Source: Planctomycetaceae bacterium (GTDB lineage Bacteria > Planctomycetota > Planctomycetia > Planctomycetales > Planctomycetaceae). Taken from it: a DNA stretch of 60,049 nucleotides. The notes below the pieces were generated by a model, which saw only the letters and a program-made list of their open reading frames with translations, ran no database searches and had not been told where the DNA came from. Of this stretch, positions 25,860-35,603 are shown in pieces. The position numbers and the translations under genes are program-made. The stretch spans positions 1 through 60,049 of the forward strand of contig JAGQPX010000035.1 in NCBI GenBank assembly GCA_020426505.1, read 5' to 3'. Each line of letters starts with the position of its first letter. The stretch's first letter is position 1.

Positions 25860-26885
25860 GTGCCCGTCGGTGAGCCTCAGTTGGTCTTGCCGATGACGGA
25901 CTTGCTTACGGTCGACGCGGCTCCGACGCAACTCCCCTCACTTGTCGCTGACGAAGATCGTCACAGTCTCGGGGCTTGGTTTCACGCATACTGGAATATG
26001 GAAGTCGCTGGTGGCCCAGAGACGACGGCTGCTGCCAAGCGTCGCGACTTGCAACGATTTCTCGACTTCATTGGTCGCAACGTGAGGACCGATCATATTG
26101 ACGATTGGACGAAGAGCGTGACCAGGGCCTACGTCTATTGGCTTGATACTTCTGGAAACGATGGGCGACCGTTCGCACCGACGTCCATCAATCGCTTTCT
26201 GGCGACACTCCGTCATTGTGCCCGCTTCATCCATCGGATCCGCCCATTTCTGGCCGGTAATCCGTTTGACGGAGTTCCCGATCTGGAGGTTGATGATCCC
26301 GAACCGCAAGGACTCGATTCGATACAGTGGATGCGGATTCGATCAGCTGCTGAACAGCTCTGCAAACTCAAGACTCGCCGACAACAACGCCCGCTCCGCA
26401 ACTACGCCATCCTGCTCTGCCTCTACGGGACAGGACTTCGCATCTCAGAATTGCTGAAGCTCGATTACCCCGATCACTACCGCGACGATTTCTTCTGGGA
26501 CATCAAACGTAAAGGCAAGAAGCGGACGCGCAAGCTCTACGTCCCGAAGGAATGTCGCGAGACATTGGAGGAGTACATCACCCTCGAAAGAGGAACGATT
26601 GGCGGACCGCTATTCGTCACCAAGTCAGGGCAGCGAATTGCGAGACAACATGTCGACCGCTTCCTCAAGGAACTTGCCGCCTTTGCGAACGCCAAACTTC
26701 CAGCCGATGAACACATCAACTTGCACGCGCACGCACTCCGCCACACACGTCTCCGCAAACTGGCTCACGAAAAAGGTGTTCACTTCGCCCATCAACAGTC
26801 GGGCAACATCGGCTGGCAACACATCTGGCGATACGTTCAACCGACCGAGCAAGAAAAGGCAGAAACGGCTGAAGAGTCTTTCTGA
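25860..26885 (+). CDS. Tyrosine recombinase / integrase
   Basis: The product has 341 residues from a GTG at 25860; an ATG at 25893 is an alternative start. An N-terminal SAM-like core-binding domain (residues 35-130: WFHAYWNMEV, LQRFLDFIGRN, INRFLATLRHCARF) precedes the catalytic domain. Catalytic residues are visible: R194 in GTGLRISELLKLD, a basic beta-hairpin KRKGKKRTRKLYV, the H291-x-x-R294 box in HALRHTR, W319 in the His/Trp position, and Tyr325 in IWRYVQPT. It is therefore probably active and is the only integrase seen on the element. It lies 19 kb from the tRNA-Ser fragment, farther than usual for an integrase that serves that site, so another integrase beyond the left edge cannot be excluded. 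Confidence 0.88.
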   Translation: MPVGEPQLVLPMTDLLTVDAAPTQLPSLVADEDRHSLGAWFHAYWNMEVAGGPETTAAAKRRDLQRFLDFIGRNVRTDHIDDWTKSVTRAYVYWLDTSGNDGRPFAPTSINRFLATLRHCARFIHRIRPFLAGNPFDGVPDLEVDDPEPQGLDSIQWMRIRSAAEQLCKLKTRRQQRPLRNYAILLCLYGTGLRISELLKLDYPDHYRDDFFWDIKRKGKKRTRKLYVPKECRETLEEYITLERGTIGGPLFVTKSGQRIARQHVDRFLKELAAFANAKLPADEHINLHAHALRHTRLRKLAHEKGVHFAHQQSGNIGWQHIWRYVQPTEQEKAETAEESF

Positions 26886-27160
26886 CCTATATCGTTTCGT
26901 GTTACTTGGATCCCTCGGATCATCTTCACCGCGTCGATGCCTGAGCATGTGGACAACCTCCTCAATTCCAACGTCACAGTCCCATGCGCGTCGTCTTTCT
27001 GCACCAAGGTTGCCGTAACGAAAACGCGCCCTCGGGAATGAAGCCGGCGTCCCAATCAGTCACACTTTGTATGTCCAAGTGTCACAGGTGTGCTCGTCAT
27101 GTGCGCTACACATAGCAAGAGACGCTGTAGTCATCTGCAGGCCAGTATCGAGGCCTGTTG

Positions 27161-28468
27161 TCACCCCGGCTCCGGTAATCCGAACCACCGCTTCAGTCCA
27201 GCGATCCGTGACAAGAACAGCCTTTCAAACAATAGGACAAGGATCAAAGAGATCCCGAAGAGGGGTAATGCGATTCCTAAGAACACGACAAGGGCCAGCA
27301 GAGCAACTGACACACGGCGATCACCAGTAGCCGCTGGTGCACCCAAGGTGCCAGGTTGACGTCGACGCCACCAAATGACGACGCCGGAAACGCACATGGT
27401 CACCAACGCGGAAGTGGTTAAAACTCCGAGAACCTGATTTAGCCAACCAAACAGCTGGCCTTCATGAAACGCAATTCCGACACCGACTACCTTATCGATG
27501 GGGTGCTGGTGACTGAAGTCGTGACTGCTGAGAACTTCGCCTGTTTGACCATTGACAGCGAGAGTGACGCGTCGGGGACGGTTGGCCGTCATCGACTGCA
27601 CAGTCCAGGCCTCGCTTTTACCAGCAGGGGGTGCAATCTGAATGGGGGCATCCAGATGAAGGTTGCTGACGGTTTCAATCACGCGATTCAATTCAAGCAC
27701 ATTGTAGCCCTCCGCCGGCGGTTCATCACGGAAGGTGCTTCGAGTCGACCACGATTGTCGTTGCGGTGCTGTGTTGGTGATTTTGCGAACCTCTCGAAAG
27801 TATTCTCCCCAGAACTTCGACCAGGGAAGTCCTGTCATGATCAAGATCAGAATGAACGGGGAGATCCAAAAGCCGGTGACGCTATGAATGTCTCGCCAGA
27901 AAACTTTCGACCCGAGACGCAAGCGGGGATAGAGAACGCCAGCGACACCTTTGGTGTTCCTCGGCCACCACAAATAGAGCCCGGAAAGGACGAGAACTAG
28001 AGTCCAGCAGGCAGCCAGTTCGACGAGATACGAGCCATTCTCTCCCAGCCATAATTCGCCATGCAGATGACGAACCACTCTCATGAAGCGATCCTCTTCT
28101 CGAACAGAATGCAGCACCTTCAACTTTTCCGGATGAAGGTACGTTCGTAAACGGGAATGTTCATGGAGGAGCACAACTTGCACGGCTGATTGCGATGTAC
28201 GAGGAATTTCGTAGAAGCGGAAAGCAGAACCGGGAAAAGCCAATTCGGCCGCTTGAACGATCTCAGCAGGGGATCGAGTCGAGCCGGTGATTTCCAGCTG
28301 ACTGTACGGGCGGTCAAGCCACGCTTCGATCTCAGGCTGGAACAGATACAGCGTCCCGCTCACTGACAGGAACAGCACGAACGGAACACAATAAAGCCCA
28401 GCATAGAAGTGCCATCGCCAGACTGCGCGATACGATGGCATAGCTGCAAAAGGAATTCTGGTGAGCAT
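27161..28468 (-). CDS. PepSY-associated transmembrane protein
   Basis: The product has 435 residues. Five membrane helices are visible: VWRWHFYAGLYCVPFVLFLSVSGTLYLF, a second around ACWTLVLVLSGLYLWWPR, a third in DIHSVTGFWISPFILILIMTG, a fourth in VLTTSALVTMCVSGVVIWWRRR, and a C-terminal LIL-rich helix. The extracytoplasmic loops hold PepSY-like segments. This is the PepSY_TM family (PF03929), often found with siderophore or metal uptake and with reductive metal release. The WRWHFYAG start and DIHSVTGFW loop are diagnostic. No TonB receptor lies nearby; instead it is next to DUF1559 genes. ATG at 28468; ATG at 28441 is also possible. Confidence 0.85.
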   Translation of the reverse strand: MLTRIPFAAMPSYRAVWRWHFYAGLYCVPFVLFLSVSGTLYLFQPEIEAWLDRPYSQLEITGSTRSPAEIVQAAELAFPGSAFRFYEIPRTSQSAVQVVLLHEHSRLRTYLHPEKLKVLHSVREEDRFMRVVRHLHGELWLGENGSYLVELAACWTLVLVLSGLYLWWPRNTKGVAGVLYPRLRLGSKVFWRDIHSVTGFWISPFILILIMTGLPWSKFWGEYFREVRKITNTAPQRQSWSTRSTFRDEPPAEGYNVLELNRVIETVSNLHLDAPIQIAPPAGKSEAWTVQSMTANRPRRVTLAVNGQTGEVLSSHDFSHQHPIDKVVGVGIAFHEGQLFGWLNQVLGVLTTSALVTMCVSGVVIWWRRRQPGTLGAPAATGDRRVSVALLALVVFLGIALPLFGISLILVLLFERLFLSRIAGLKRWFGLPEPG

Positions 28469-28575
28469 TAAACGAGACTTTCGATCTCACGAGTGGGGTG
28501 GAGGGAAAGCCCAATCCCCGGCGTCGTCGTGTGGACATACCCGAGGATTGGGACAGAGAAGCTTCAGGTCACCAC

Positions 28576-29649
28576 TCAGAACTCGCCGACAACTTCTCCC
28601 CCGTTCTTGCTGTGAAGTGCATGACTCACGCTCACATCCATGCTGTCGCCGAGAAAGTGCACGGAGCCATCACCCATCAATACGTTGGCCCCTCCCGTGT
28701 GGAAGCTCCGTGGTGCGAAGAATCCAGTCCAGTGTGTCACGACATCGGGAGTGCGGCTGTTGGGTGACAGGTAGCCGTTCGTCATGCAGTTGATGGCACC
28801 GGTGAATGCCCACGAGATTCCACGTCCTCGCAACGCAGGGCTTTCACCCCCTCGCCAGTTCGTCAGGGTCGGCACAACCTGGGTGAGATCCGGATTAGAG
28901 ATCATCCCATTTGTGTTGAGAAAGGGAGCCCATGCCCCTCCTGCGGACAACCCGGGATTCGACGTGGAGCTGACTCCCGTGGAGCCATTCACAGTTGCCT
29001 GGTAAGGGAACTTCGGGAGTTCCCCGGCAGGCAGAGAGAAGTCCGGACCAACACTCCTGACCGTTTCACTCATGACAACCGTGTTCGACGTCCCATCAGT
29101 AATATCGCGGAATGAGTCACGGGAATACTGAAAGAAGATGCCGTCGGTCGGAACATGAAAATCGTAATTGATCCCTGTTCCACTTCCGAAGCTCATCAGG
29201 TAATTCAATCCACCATAGGTGTAATTGTTGCCACTTGCGGTCACCGTGGTTTGTGATGGTGCCGGATCAGTCGGACAGAGAAACAATGGGATCGCGGTGG
29301 CAAACGCGTCCACGAACAGTGGATTGGGAATCTTTGCGCTGAATCCTCCGCTGAATGCCACTTCGTTGAAATCAAGCAGGTTTTGAAGGTTCGCCTGATC
29401 CACATAGGGCAGGAGCCTTGCTTGAACGGAGAAATCGGTGTCTCGGGTTCCTGCCATGGGGAAGACAGTGTAGGTGGACTCATAATTGTGCAGAGCCAAT
29501 CCCAACTGCTTGAGGTTGTTCTTGCACTGCATTCGGCGGGCCGCCTCGCGGGCCTGTTGCACGGCGGGGAGCAGTAGGGCGATCAGGATCGCAATGATCG
29601 CGATCACGACGAGCAGTTCAATCAACGTAAATCCACGTCGACGGGACAT
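28576..29649 (-). CDS. DUF1559 pseudopilin-like protein (5)
   Basis: The product has 357 residues. It begins [18 protein letters not shown], with [21 protein letters not shown], and ends with HTGGANVLMGDGSVHFLGDSMD...NGGEVVGEF. The first 30 residues and the promoter-proximal DNA are nearly the same as in the DUF1559 gene at 31099-32115, so the two are probably recent duplicates at their 5' ends with diverged bodies. It lies 107 nt upstream of the PepSY gene on the same strand and may be co-transcribed with it. Confidence 0.88.
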   Translation of the reverse strand: MSRRRGFTLIELLVVIAIIAILIALLLPAVQQAREAARRMQCKNNLKQLGLALHNYESTYTVFPMAGTRDTDFSVQARLLPYVDQANLQNLLDFNEVAFSGGFSAKIPNPLFVDAFATAIPLFLCPTDPAPSQTTVTASGNNYTYGGLNYLMSFGSGTGINYDFHVPTDGIFFQYSRDSFRDITDGTSNTVVMSETVRSVGPDFSLPAGELPKFPYQATVNGSTGVSSTSNPGLSAGGAWAPFLNTNGMISNPDLTQVVPTLTNWRGGESPALRGRGISWAFTGAINCMTNGYLSPNSRTPDVVTHWTGFFAPRSFHTGGANVLMGDGSVHFLGDSMDVSVSHALHSKNGGEVVGEF

Positions 29650-29764
29650 GATGGTATTCCTTTCAGATGGCGTATTAGAGGTTCAATGGCATTAAAGAAA
29701 CTTGCATCACAGTTCGGGTCACGAACGGCGGTAGTGAGTGATTACAAGACGCCAATGGGCTGTA

Positions 29765-30613
29765 TCATTCTTGGTCGATCACAACTCGTTCCGCGGTTGC
29801 CTTGACTTCACTTGAGAAGGAAGTGTGCATCGTGCGGAGCAGGTCGACCATTGGCTTGGGGGCCTTACTGTCGGAACCACAATCGTACGGTGGCTGCGGA
29901 TCGTATTCGGCGAAGAGTTGAGAGAGTTGTGCGTAGTCTTTGCCTCGAAACTGTTCGACCATCTGCAGGCCAGCATCAAGGCCAGCAGTCACCCCGGCTC
30001 CGGTAATCCGGTTCCGGTCGATGACCACGCGCTGATCAACGGGAGTGGCACCAAACAGGGACAGTTGATCTCGACAGAGCCAGTGGGACGTCGCCTGATA
30101 CCCCTTGAGTAGTCCGGCTGCCCCCAGAACGAGCGACCCTGTACAGACACTGCTCACGAAGGATGCTCGGCTGCCGCGATCTTTGAGAAAGGCAATGATC
30201 GCAGGATTCTCGCACGCTTTGAGCGTGCCTGTGGTGCCCCCGGGCACAAACACCGCAGACAGGTCCTTCGGACATTCATCCAGCGTGCAGGTTGGCGTCA
30301 CCAGTACACCCGAATCGGTCGGAACGGGATCTTTGGATTCCGCAACCAGATGGACCTTGGCACCTCCCATCAAGATAAACATGTGATGCGGCCCAAAGAT
30401 GTCCAGGGCGGTAAACTGAGGGTACAGCAGCATGGCAATCTGCTCACTGCCGAACCACTCCGGCATCTTTCGACGCATTTCATCGAGGTGTGACTCGGAT
30501 GGCGAGTTGTGTTGTTCTGCGTTGGGTTCATCTGCAGAGACAAACGCCTCAGTGCCTCTCGCCATCAAGGCGGTCGCAAGTGTGTTCTGCAGGAAATGTC
30601 GACGTGATGACAT
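29765..30613 (-). CDS. DJ-1/PfpI-family protein, isonitrile-hydratase-like, exported
   Basis: The product has 282 residues. The N-terminus SSRRHFLQNTLATALMARG looks like a twin-arginine signal (RR followed by a hydrophobic run), so export is likely. The DJ-1/PfpI fold is shown by QIAMLLYPQFTALDIFGPHH, VFVPGG, and the nucleophile elbow SSVCTGSLVLGAAG with Cys157, then LLKGYQATSHW, which closely resembles isonitrile hydratase and AraC-type N-terminal domains. A C-terminal GAGVTAGLDAGLQMVEQF continues the same family. The family includes hydratases, glyoxalases and non-catalytic sensors; the substrate is unknown. It sits between two DUF1559 genes. Confidence 0.82.
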   Translation of the reverse strand: MSSRRHFLQNTLATALMARGTEAFVSADEPNAEQHNSPSESHLDEMRRKMPEWFGSEQIAMLLYPQFTALDIFGPHHMFILMGGAKVHLVAESKDPVPTDSGVLVTPTCTLDECPKDLSAVFVPGGTTGTLKACENPAIIAFLKDRGSRASFVSSVCTGSLVLGAAGLLKGYQATSHWLCRDQLSLFGATPVDQRVVIDRNRITGAGVTAGLDAGLQMVEQFRGKDYAQLSQLFAEYDPQPPYDCGSDSKAPKPMVDLLRTMHTSFSSEVKATAERVVIDQE

Positions 30614-30679
30614 GTGTCATTCTCCGTGATGATTGGGTTGAAAAGAGTTGGTTGCTGGTTGAAAGAGTTATCGATCTGG

Positions 30680-31099
30680 TCATCCGCGTTGGCTGGAACC
30701 TGACGCCTCAATGACGAAATCGTCCAGTGTCGAAGTCTCGCTGGTGATCGTCAGTGTCGTGAACGGCTGGCTCGCATTCCGGTAACGGCCACCAAGCCGG
30801 TCGTACTCCAGCGAGGCGGCTGGGGCCCGCCCTAACCCCATCGGTGCAACAAGGCACACGCGGTATTCCCCAACTGGAATCCCTTGCCCCCTGCCGGGAG
30901 TGTTGACGCAAAACTTCCCGGACTCATCGGTCGTCCCGAAGGCGACCGCCTCAGATCCATCTCCGTGAAAGGAGACCAGAACCTCCCGGACTGGTTTGTC
31001 TTCGAACATGACTCGACCACAGACGAGAACCAGATCAGCTGGTCCGTGGCCACATCCAGAGGCAAGGCAGAACAAAAAAGTCATGAGGAGCATCCGCAT
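30680..31099 (-). CDS. Transthyretin/carboxypeptidase-regulatory-like lipoprotein
   Basis: The product has 139 residues; the signal peptide ends CLASGC (Cys16). The mature protein is a single beta-sandwich: VCGRVMFEDKPVREVLVSF, TTDESGKFCVNT, GIPVGEYRVCLVAP, LTITSETSTLDDFVIEAS. This is the planctomycete small lipoprotein type with the G.V...G.P.....V.F / T...G.F / ..G.Y.V pattern that commonly follows DUF1559 genes. Its ATG overlaps the DUF1559 stop (TGATG), so it is made together with that pseudopilin. It is probably a binding or scaffolding partner on the cell surface. Confidence 0.82.
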   Translation of the reverse strand: MRMLLMTFLFCLASGCGHGPADLVLVCGRVMFEDKPVREVLVSFHGDGSEAVAFGTTDESGKFCVNTPGRGQGIPVGEYRVCLVAPMGLGRAPAASLEYDRLGGRYRNASQPFTTLTITSETSTLDDFVIEASGSSQRG

Positions 31100-32115
31100 C
31101 AGAATTCCCCCACCACATTTCCGTCATTGCGCGAGACGAGGTCCGCCCAGAGTTGAGCATTGATGTTCTCGCTGATCGACCGCACCGATCCGTCACCGAG
31201 CGAGGTGTTCACGATGCCGATGTGAAACGAATAGGGACCGAGCAGGTTGTTCTTGTTGATGCCAATGTTTGTCCCACCGAACTGAAGGTTGCCGCTGGCG
31301 TCGACCGGCTCGAAGGAAGCTCCATTAACTCCCGCCCACACCGCCTGCTGTGCAGAAGCGCCGTCGGGCCAGGGGGTGTTGACGTCCACCGTCCCCACGT
31401 TTTCTCTCAGCACATACTTGTCGGGCATGCCTGCCTGTTCGGTAAACATGATTGTATTTGTCAGCCCATCCGTCACATCGCGGAAGGCAATCATTCGCGG
31501 GTTGCTCAGTGGAAAGAAACAGGTGATCTGCGGGGTGACATTGAAGAAGATATCGAACATGCCGTAGACATAGTTGCCGTTGACCGGATCCAGCGTCGGG
31601 CTGGGTGAGTAATAGATGGAGTTGTAATCGCTGATTGCCCCCGTCGGATTCCATGCAGGTCTTTCGATCATGCCGCACCATCCGGCGACGGTGCTGACGA
31701 GGTCAATCTTGCGATCGGCATTCGGTGTCGACGGACACTGAAAGACGGACATGGGAGTGTTCACCACGACCTGATTGGACTGGCTGTGGTATCCGTCACC
31801 GAAGTGATACTCTTTGTAGAGGTTCCCCTGCTCCAGATAGGGAAGAATCATGGTGAACTGTCCTTCGACCGCGATACCCGCGTGGGCTTCGGAACTCGGA
31901 CTCGCAAAGATCATGGCAGAACTGGGAAGCTTGCCGAACGTGTCGTGATAGTTGTGCATGGCCAGACCAATCTGCTTGAGGTTGTTCTTGCATTGGGTCC
32001 GGCGGGCCGCCTCGCGCGCCTGTTGGACGGCGGGGAGCAGCAGGGCGATCAGGATCGCAATGATGGCGATCACGACAAGCAGTTCGATGAGCGTAAATCC
32101 ACGTCGACGGGACAT
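31099..32115 (-). CDS. DUF1559 pseudopilin-like protein (6)
   Basis: The product has 338 residues. It begins [18 protein letters not shown], followed by [29 protein letters not shown], and has a C-terminal [22 protein letters not shown] ending DGNVVGEF. A ribosome-binding region GGAAAACC lies just before the ATG. It is coupled to the transthyretin-like lipoprotein downstream. Its first 40 codons match those of the DUF1559 gene at 28576-29649 almost base for base. Confidence 0.88.
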   Translation of the reverse strand: MSRRRGFTLIELLVVIAIIAILIALLLPAVQQAREAARRTQCKNNLKQIGLAMHNYHDTFGKLPSSAMIFASPSSEAHAGIAVEGQFTMILPYLEQGNLYKEYHFGDGYHSQSNQVVVNTPMSVFQCPSTPNADRKIDLVSTVAGWCGMIERPAWNPTGAISDYNSIYYSPSPTLDPVNGNYVYGMFDIFFNVTPQITCFFPLSNPRMIAFRDVTDGLTNTIMFTEQAGMPDKYVLRENVGTVDVNTPWPDGASAQQAVWAGVNGASFEPVDASGNLQFGGTNIGINKNNLLGPYSFHIGIVNTSLGDGSVRSISENINAQLWADLVSRNDGNVVGEF

Positions 32116-32164
32116 GATGGTTTTCCTTTCAGGTATTCAAGCCACAAGAATGCGGTTGGATTCA

Positions 32165-32359
32165 TTAGCCGGTGGTGGCAATCAGCAGCGTGACGGCCAC
32201 GAGGCCGGCTGCGAGAAGATTGATGTGAAATGCGTATGTCAGTTGTTGGTCGAACAAGACAGGAACTCCTCCGAGGCTGGACGACATCATGCGACCGCTT
32301 GCTCGATGGCACGAGCGCGATTCGTCGTCTTCGTCGTGAAGTGACGTGAGTCGATACAT
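32165..32359 (-). CDS. Possible small membrane protein
   Basis: This open frame of 64 codons (ATG at 32359) encodes a polar N-terminus and one good membrane helix at the end (INLLAAGLVAVTLLIATTG). It lies on the same strand, 50 nt upstream of a DUF1559 gene. No homology is evident and there is no clear ribosome-binding site; an internal ATG (MMSSSLGG) would give a protein of about 41 residues. It may be only chance. Otherwise the gap 32116-32502 is empty. Confidence 0.25.
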   Translation of the reverse strand: MYRLTSLHDEDDESRSCHRASGRMMSSSLGGVPVLFDQQLTYAFHINLLAAGLVAVTLLIATTG

Positions 32360-32502
32360 GCGGCGCGTGATGGCACGCTCACGACAGGTTTAAGACCTGC
32401 TTTGTGGAGAGCGAGCCAGATCCCGCGTGAGCGTGCGAACACAGGCCGCACGAAGTCCAGGTGTCACTCGCGAGAAATTCGACGAGGTGCCTGGAAAGAG
32501 AC

Positions 32503-33192
32503 TCACACAAAGGAAATGGCGAACATCAGCAAACGGGGAGGCGGCACTGGTGGCTCGATCAGCCGCTCGTCGACTTCGACGGAAACAGGATGGCTCCACA
32601 TGACCGGTGACCTTTGTGGTGCCGTCATGGGAACAGGGGGAAGCACTGACCACGGGAGGGAGTGCCAATACAGACCACTCCCCTGACATCGCTGAACCAT
32701 GATGCCCAAGACGTGTGTCGTGCCTGATTGAGTCTCTTTGCCACGACGATCGGTCGTGTCCCGTACTTCGTTAGCAGACGAGGCAGACGTTGGTTGGGGG
32801 TGGGAACAACAGGAGTGCGGAGAAGGCGATTTCTCGATAACGGCTTGATTGCTGTCCTCATGCCGATTGCAGCAGCTGTGTTCTGAAACGACAGTCTCCA
32901 CGGTTTCTGTAGACGCAGCTTCAACAACAAACTGCGGAGGAGTCACGCCATTCGCCTTGGCCCAGGCAATTTTTTCCGTGTCGCTGAAACAGCAGCAACT
33001 CTTCCAGCACTGCTCGGCTGACCGGCATCCACACGGACGATCCTGGCAGGGAAATGGTGTCGAGCGATCCTTACCCGGAGTACGAGAAGCGACAGGAAGC
33101 GGAAAGAATGAGGCGCAAATCGAAACAACGACTGCCAGACTGATCAGCCTTCGCAGCCACACACGCCGCCAAATTTGGAGCCGAACGACCAT
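32503..33192 (-). CDS. Cys-rich secreted protein
   Basis: The product has 229 residues. It has an arginine-rich start and a signal peptide (LISLAVVVSICASFFPLPVA), then a cysteine cluster PCQDRPCGCRSAEQCWKSCC followed by FSDTEKIAWAKANGVTPPQF, then two more pairs (EHSCCNRHED, SPHSCCSHPQ), a linker and a proline-rich hydrophobic tail (EPPVPPPRLLMFAISFV). The dense Cys/His ligands suggest metal or cofactor binding outside the cytoplasm. I recall that the CW..CCC..EKIAWA..NGV.PP pattern recurs in planctomycete hypothetical proteins, but the function is unknown. It is the third Cys/His-rich exported protein on this element and lies at the upstream end of the third DUF1559 block. Confidence 0.7.
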   Translation of the reverse strand: MVVRLQIWRRVWLRRLISLAVVVSICASFFPLPVASRTPGKDRSTPFPCQDRPCGCRSAEQCWKSCCCFSDTEKIAWAKANGVTPPQFVVEAASTETVETVVSEHSCCNRHEDSNQAVIEKSPSPHSCCSHPQPTSASSANEVRDTTDRRGKETQSGTTHVLGIMVQRCQGSGLYWHSLPWSVLPPVPMTAPQRSPVMWSHPVSVEVDERLIEPPVPPPRLLMFAISFV

Positions 33193-33630
33193 GACTTCCT
33201 GAGACCCTGGAGAGTCCCAACCTCGAAACGATCCGCCGACTCGCTCTCCACGTCTTTGAGATTACCCAGTTAGAACAGTGTCTGCCAAGTTGCAGAATTC
33301 TCTGGTGCACGATTTCCCGACATCGAGAATCCGGCGGAAGAGCGGCAAGCACAAGACGTTGCCGAGAAACGCTGCTCATGCGATTGGCATGATCGACTTA
33401 CATGTCAACTTGTAATCAGTGAGCAGAGATAATCTAATGCCAGTGGCGTTGAATCCGTCCGGAAACAATGCGCGTCAGCACTAGCGCGCTCAGGACATTT
33501 CGTCGTGAATGGTGAACGACAGTAATCGAGGACACGTCGGCGTGAATCGCAGAAGCACTTCGAATCCTGAATCGAGAACTCACATGCGACATCACTGGAA
33601 ACTGGTTAGTCGGTTCAGAAAAGCACGTCC
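33193..33630. other. Spacer, no gene seen
   Basis: This 438-nt stretch separates the Cys-rich gene from the 226-residue ORF. The only local feature is an AGCGCGCT palindrome at about 33483-33490, beside a sequence similar to part of the region ahead of the recombinase. I searched the minus strand here for a second domain V, which would complete an intron around the upstream ORF, and did not find one. Confidence 0.5.
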
Positions 33631-34311
33631 TTAACGCTCGCTATCATGCGTCGAAGGATTGCATGCACCAACACGATGAAAGAACAGGCAGGCCTTGGGG
33701 ATAAACGGACGTCCAGCAACTCGTCTCCGAGCGTTCACTCGACGTAGCAGGAGGCACAACTGACGCCGGACGGGGGCGTATCCGAGATACGGTAGTTTGT
33801 AGAGCCGATCAACAAGATGTTCAGTTGAACGACGCAAAGCCTCGCAGTCAAACTCTGCCAGCAAAGAGTTGAATTCCTGTTGTTCAATGCGGACATGCAC
33901 ACGGTATGGACGATCTTGCAGTGCGTCGGGCCGACCGTCACGGCGGAAGCTGAGAGAGTAACCGCCAACCTTGAGCGGGATCTTGCGGATGTCTTTGATG
34001 CCGCTTTCCTGTCGGAAGAAGGAATGTTCGCCCTTCGTGGCGAACAGCAAAAATTGGTGGTTCCAGCGGACGTACCGGATGTTCGCCTTCGCGAGTTTCT
34101 TGCGTCGCCATCGAGCCGACTTCGAGATGCCCGCATCGTATTTGGCGATGAGTTTCTGATCGATTGCTGCGGGATCCTTGCCTTCTGGAATCCGGCCGGT
34201 GATGTAGAACCAGTAGCCCCGACAGATGACGGACGTCACGAGGTAATGGACGAAGGCGTCGCGAGATGTGAAGACGTGTCGGCTGTTGGTCGTTCGTGAT
34301 GATTTCTGCAT
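33631..34311 (-). CDS. Basic uncharacterised protein downstream of a structured RNA
   Basis: The product has 226 residues and is strongly basic. A strong ribosome-binding site (GGAGGG) stands before the ATG. Recognisable phrases are RGYWFYITGRIPEGKDPAAI, KSARWRRKKLAKANIRYVRW, FLLFATKGEHSFF, IRKIPLKVGGYSLSFRRDG, HVRIEQQEFNSLLAEF, and a C-terminal YAPVRRQLCLLLRRVNARRR. It has no signal peptide and no membrane helix. I have a vague memory of similar planctomycete hypothetical proteins but know no function. The Arg/Lys density suggests nucleic-acid binding. It directly follows about 1.1 kb of hairpin-rich non-coding sequence on the same strand, where a group II intron would carry its reverse transcriptase; it shows no YADD or other reverse-transcriptase motif. 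Confidence 0.75.
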   Translation of the reverse strand: MQKSSRTTNSRHVFTSRDAFVHYLVTSVICRGYWFYITGRIPEGKDPAAIDQKLIAKYDAGISKSARWRRKKLAKANIRYVRWNHQFLLFATKGEHSFFRQESGIKDIRKIPLKVGGYSLSFRRDGRPDALQDRPYRVHVRIEQQEFNSLLAEFDCEALRRSTEHLVDRLYKLPYLGYAPVRRQLCLLLRRVNARRRVAGRPFIPKACLFFHRVGACNPSTHDSER

Positions 34312-34439
34312 TTTCCCTCCGTTGGTTCTGTGTCAGTCAAAGATGAGGAGTTGATTGCGGCTCAGCTCCTCGAAAGCCGTCTCTCGATTGAGAAACCTTG
34401 TGGACACCTCACGGTGCTGCTCTTGCTTACGCAAAGAGC

Positions 34440-35601
34440 CATATTCTTTGATCGGGTACCTCCAATCTATGGAGGTACTCGCATCAAAAAACCTCGACAG
34501 CACTCGACGGCGTCTGGACGCACGTCGAGTGTCTGTCGTCAGACCGCTGCCACAGGAGAGGAGTCCGCCAGGACTCTTCACCTGTGACCGCTTGCCACCT
34601 GCCACGGACCGGTCCGTGCCGGCGTCGGAATTCAGCCAGGCTCTTCTACGAATTGAGCCTTCTGCCGACGCAGAAGCACGGAATCGGTACGTCATTTCAG
34701 ACACGTCTTCGGTCGAGAATCGCTTCTCGACTGTCCGTCAGCCCTTTCGTCGTCGATAATGCCTGCGCACGCCACTGTGCAGGCTCGAACGGGGCAGGAC
34801 TGCCTTGCCCTGCACGAAGTGACGAGGTGCAACTCGTCGCTTCGTGTCCGAGTCTTCACCCGGAACACCGCCGTGTCTCCCGACACGCTTCTACTCAGGC
34901 CACACTCCCAGTCTTGAGGATTTCAAACACCAGCGTTGCCACACACTGGCACCGGTGGACCAATACCGGCCCCTCAAGACCTTCCTGCGTTAGCTGTCGT
35001 CTTCGTCTGATGGGTCTCGTCGCGTTCGGGTGTTACCCCGAGGGTCCGCAGCCGTACGGGCATCCTCCCGGATGCCGCAGTTTCCACACCGAGAGTTCGC
35101 GTTGAACTCCATCAGTGCGATTTCTGGGGGCCGAACATGGAAGCACCCCCTTACCCCTCGGCTGTGGGTTTCGCGGTTCAGCACCGACTCCCCACCACAG
35201 ACGGTCTGGTGTGACCGACTGTGACGCGGACGCTCACAAACAGCAGCGTCCAATCAGACTCACTGGCAAGCCCTCGCGGGCCTTTCATGGTTGAGCTATT
35301 CACCGCCCGAGACTATCGGGACGCCGGAGTAGCCACTCCGGTACTGCCTGTCACCAGACAGCAGCTCCCCACGCCAGCCAGGTTGAACGGAGTCTGAGAC
35401 TCTCGATCCCCCTGGACGGGATTAAGTTGGTCACTCTCGTGACCGACTTCACCCGCTTTGAACGACAGCGGCTTCGCGTCTCCACAAGGAAGCACACGAA
35501 GTGTGTCCGCATCGCCCGTAAACCATGACCGCCGCACATGCGGCATCGGGTAGAATGTTGGGATTACGTTGCAAATGTGCGACTTCGATACGAATGAAGT
35601 C
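34440..35601 (-). ncRNA. Long hairpin-rich, probably structured RNA (group II-like)
   Basis: Over 1.1 kb without a convincing gene carries many perfect or near-perfect hairpins: 34456-34478 (9 bp), 34761-34784, 34813-34846 (14 bp, one G-U), 34872-34887, 35059-35076, 35324-35341, 35390-35402, 35429-35444, 35531-35544 and 35581-35601. In minus-strand sense several loops are GNRA-type (GGGA at 34878-34881 and 35066-35069, GAGA at 35435-35438), which fits an RNA read on the minus strand. The density is far beyond the rest of the window. It lies between a group II domain V/VI and the 226-residue ORF and may correspond to domains I-IV of a group II-like RNA; this is inferred. ORFs on both strands here look like chance. 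Confidence 0.5.
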
Positions 35602-35603
35602 TC

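Noticed and set aside
25405..33504. 19-base near-repeat (25405-25423 and 33486-33504, two mismatches)
   Set aside because: Both lie in non-coding DNA, but a match of this quality is only slightly beyond what chance gives in 60 kb, and the flanks do not match.
34333..34704. Minus-strand ORF of 123 codons considered as a maturase fragment
   Set aside because: It has no reverse-transcriptase, X-domain or HNH motif and overlaps hairpins of the structured region.
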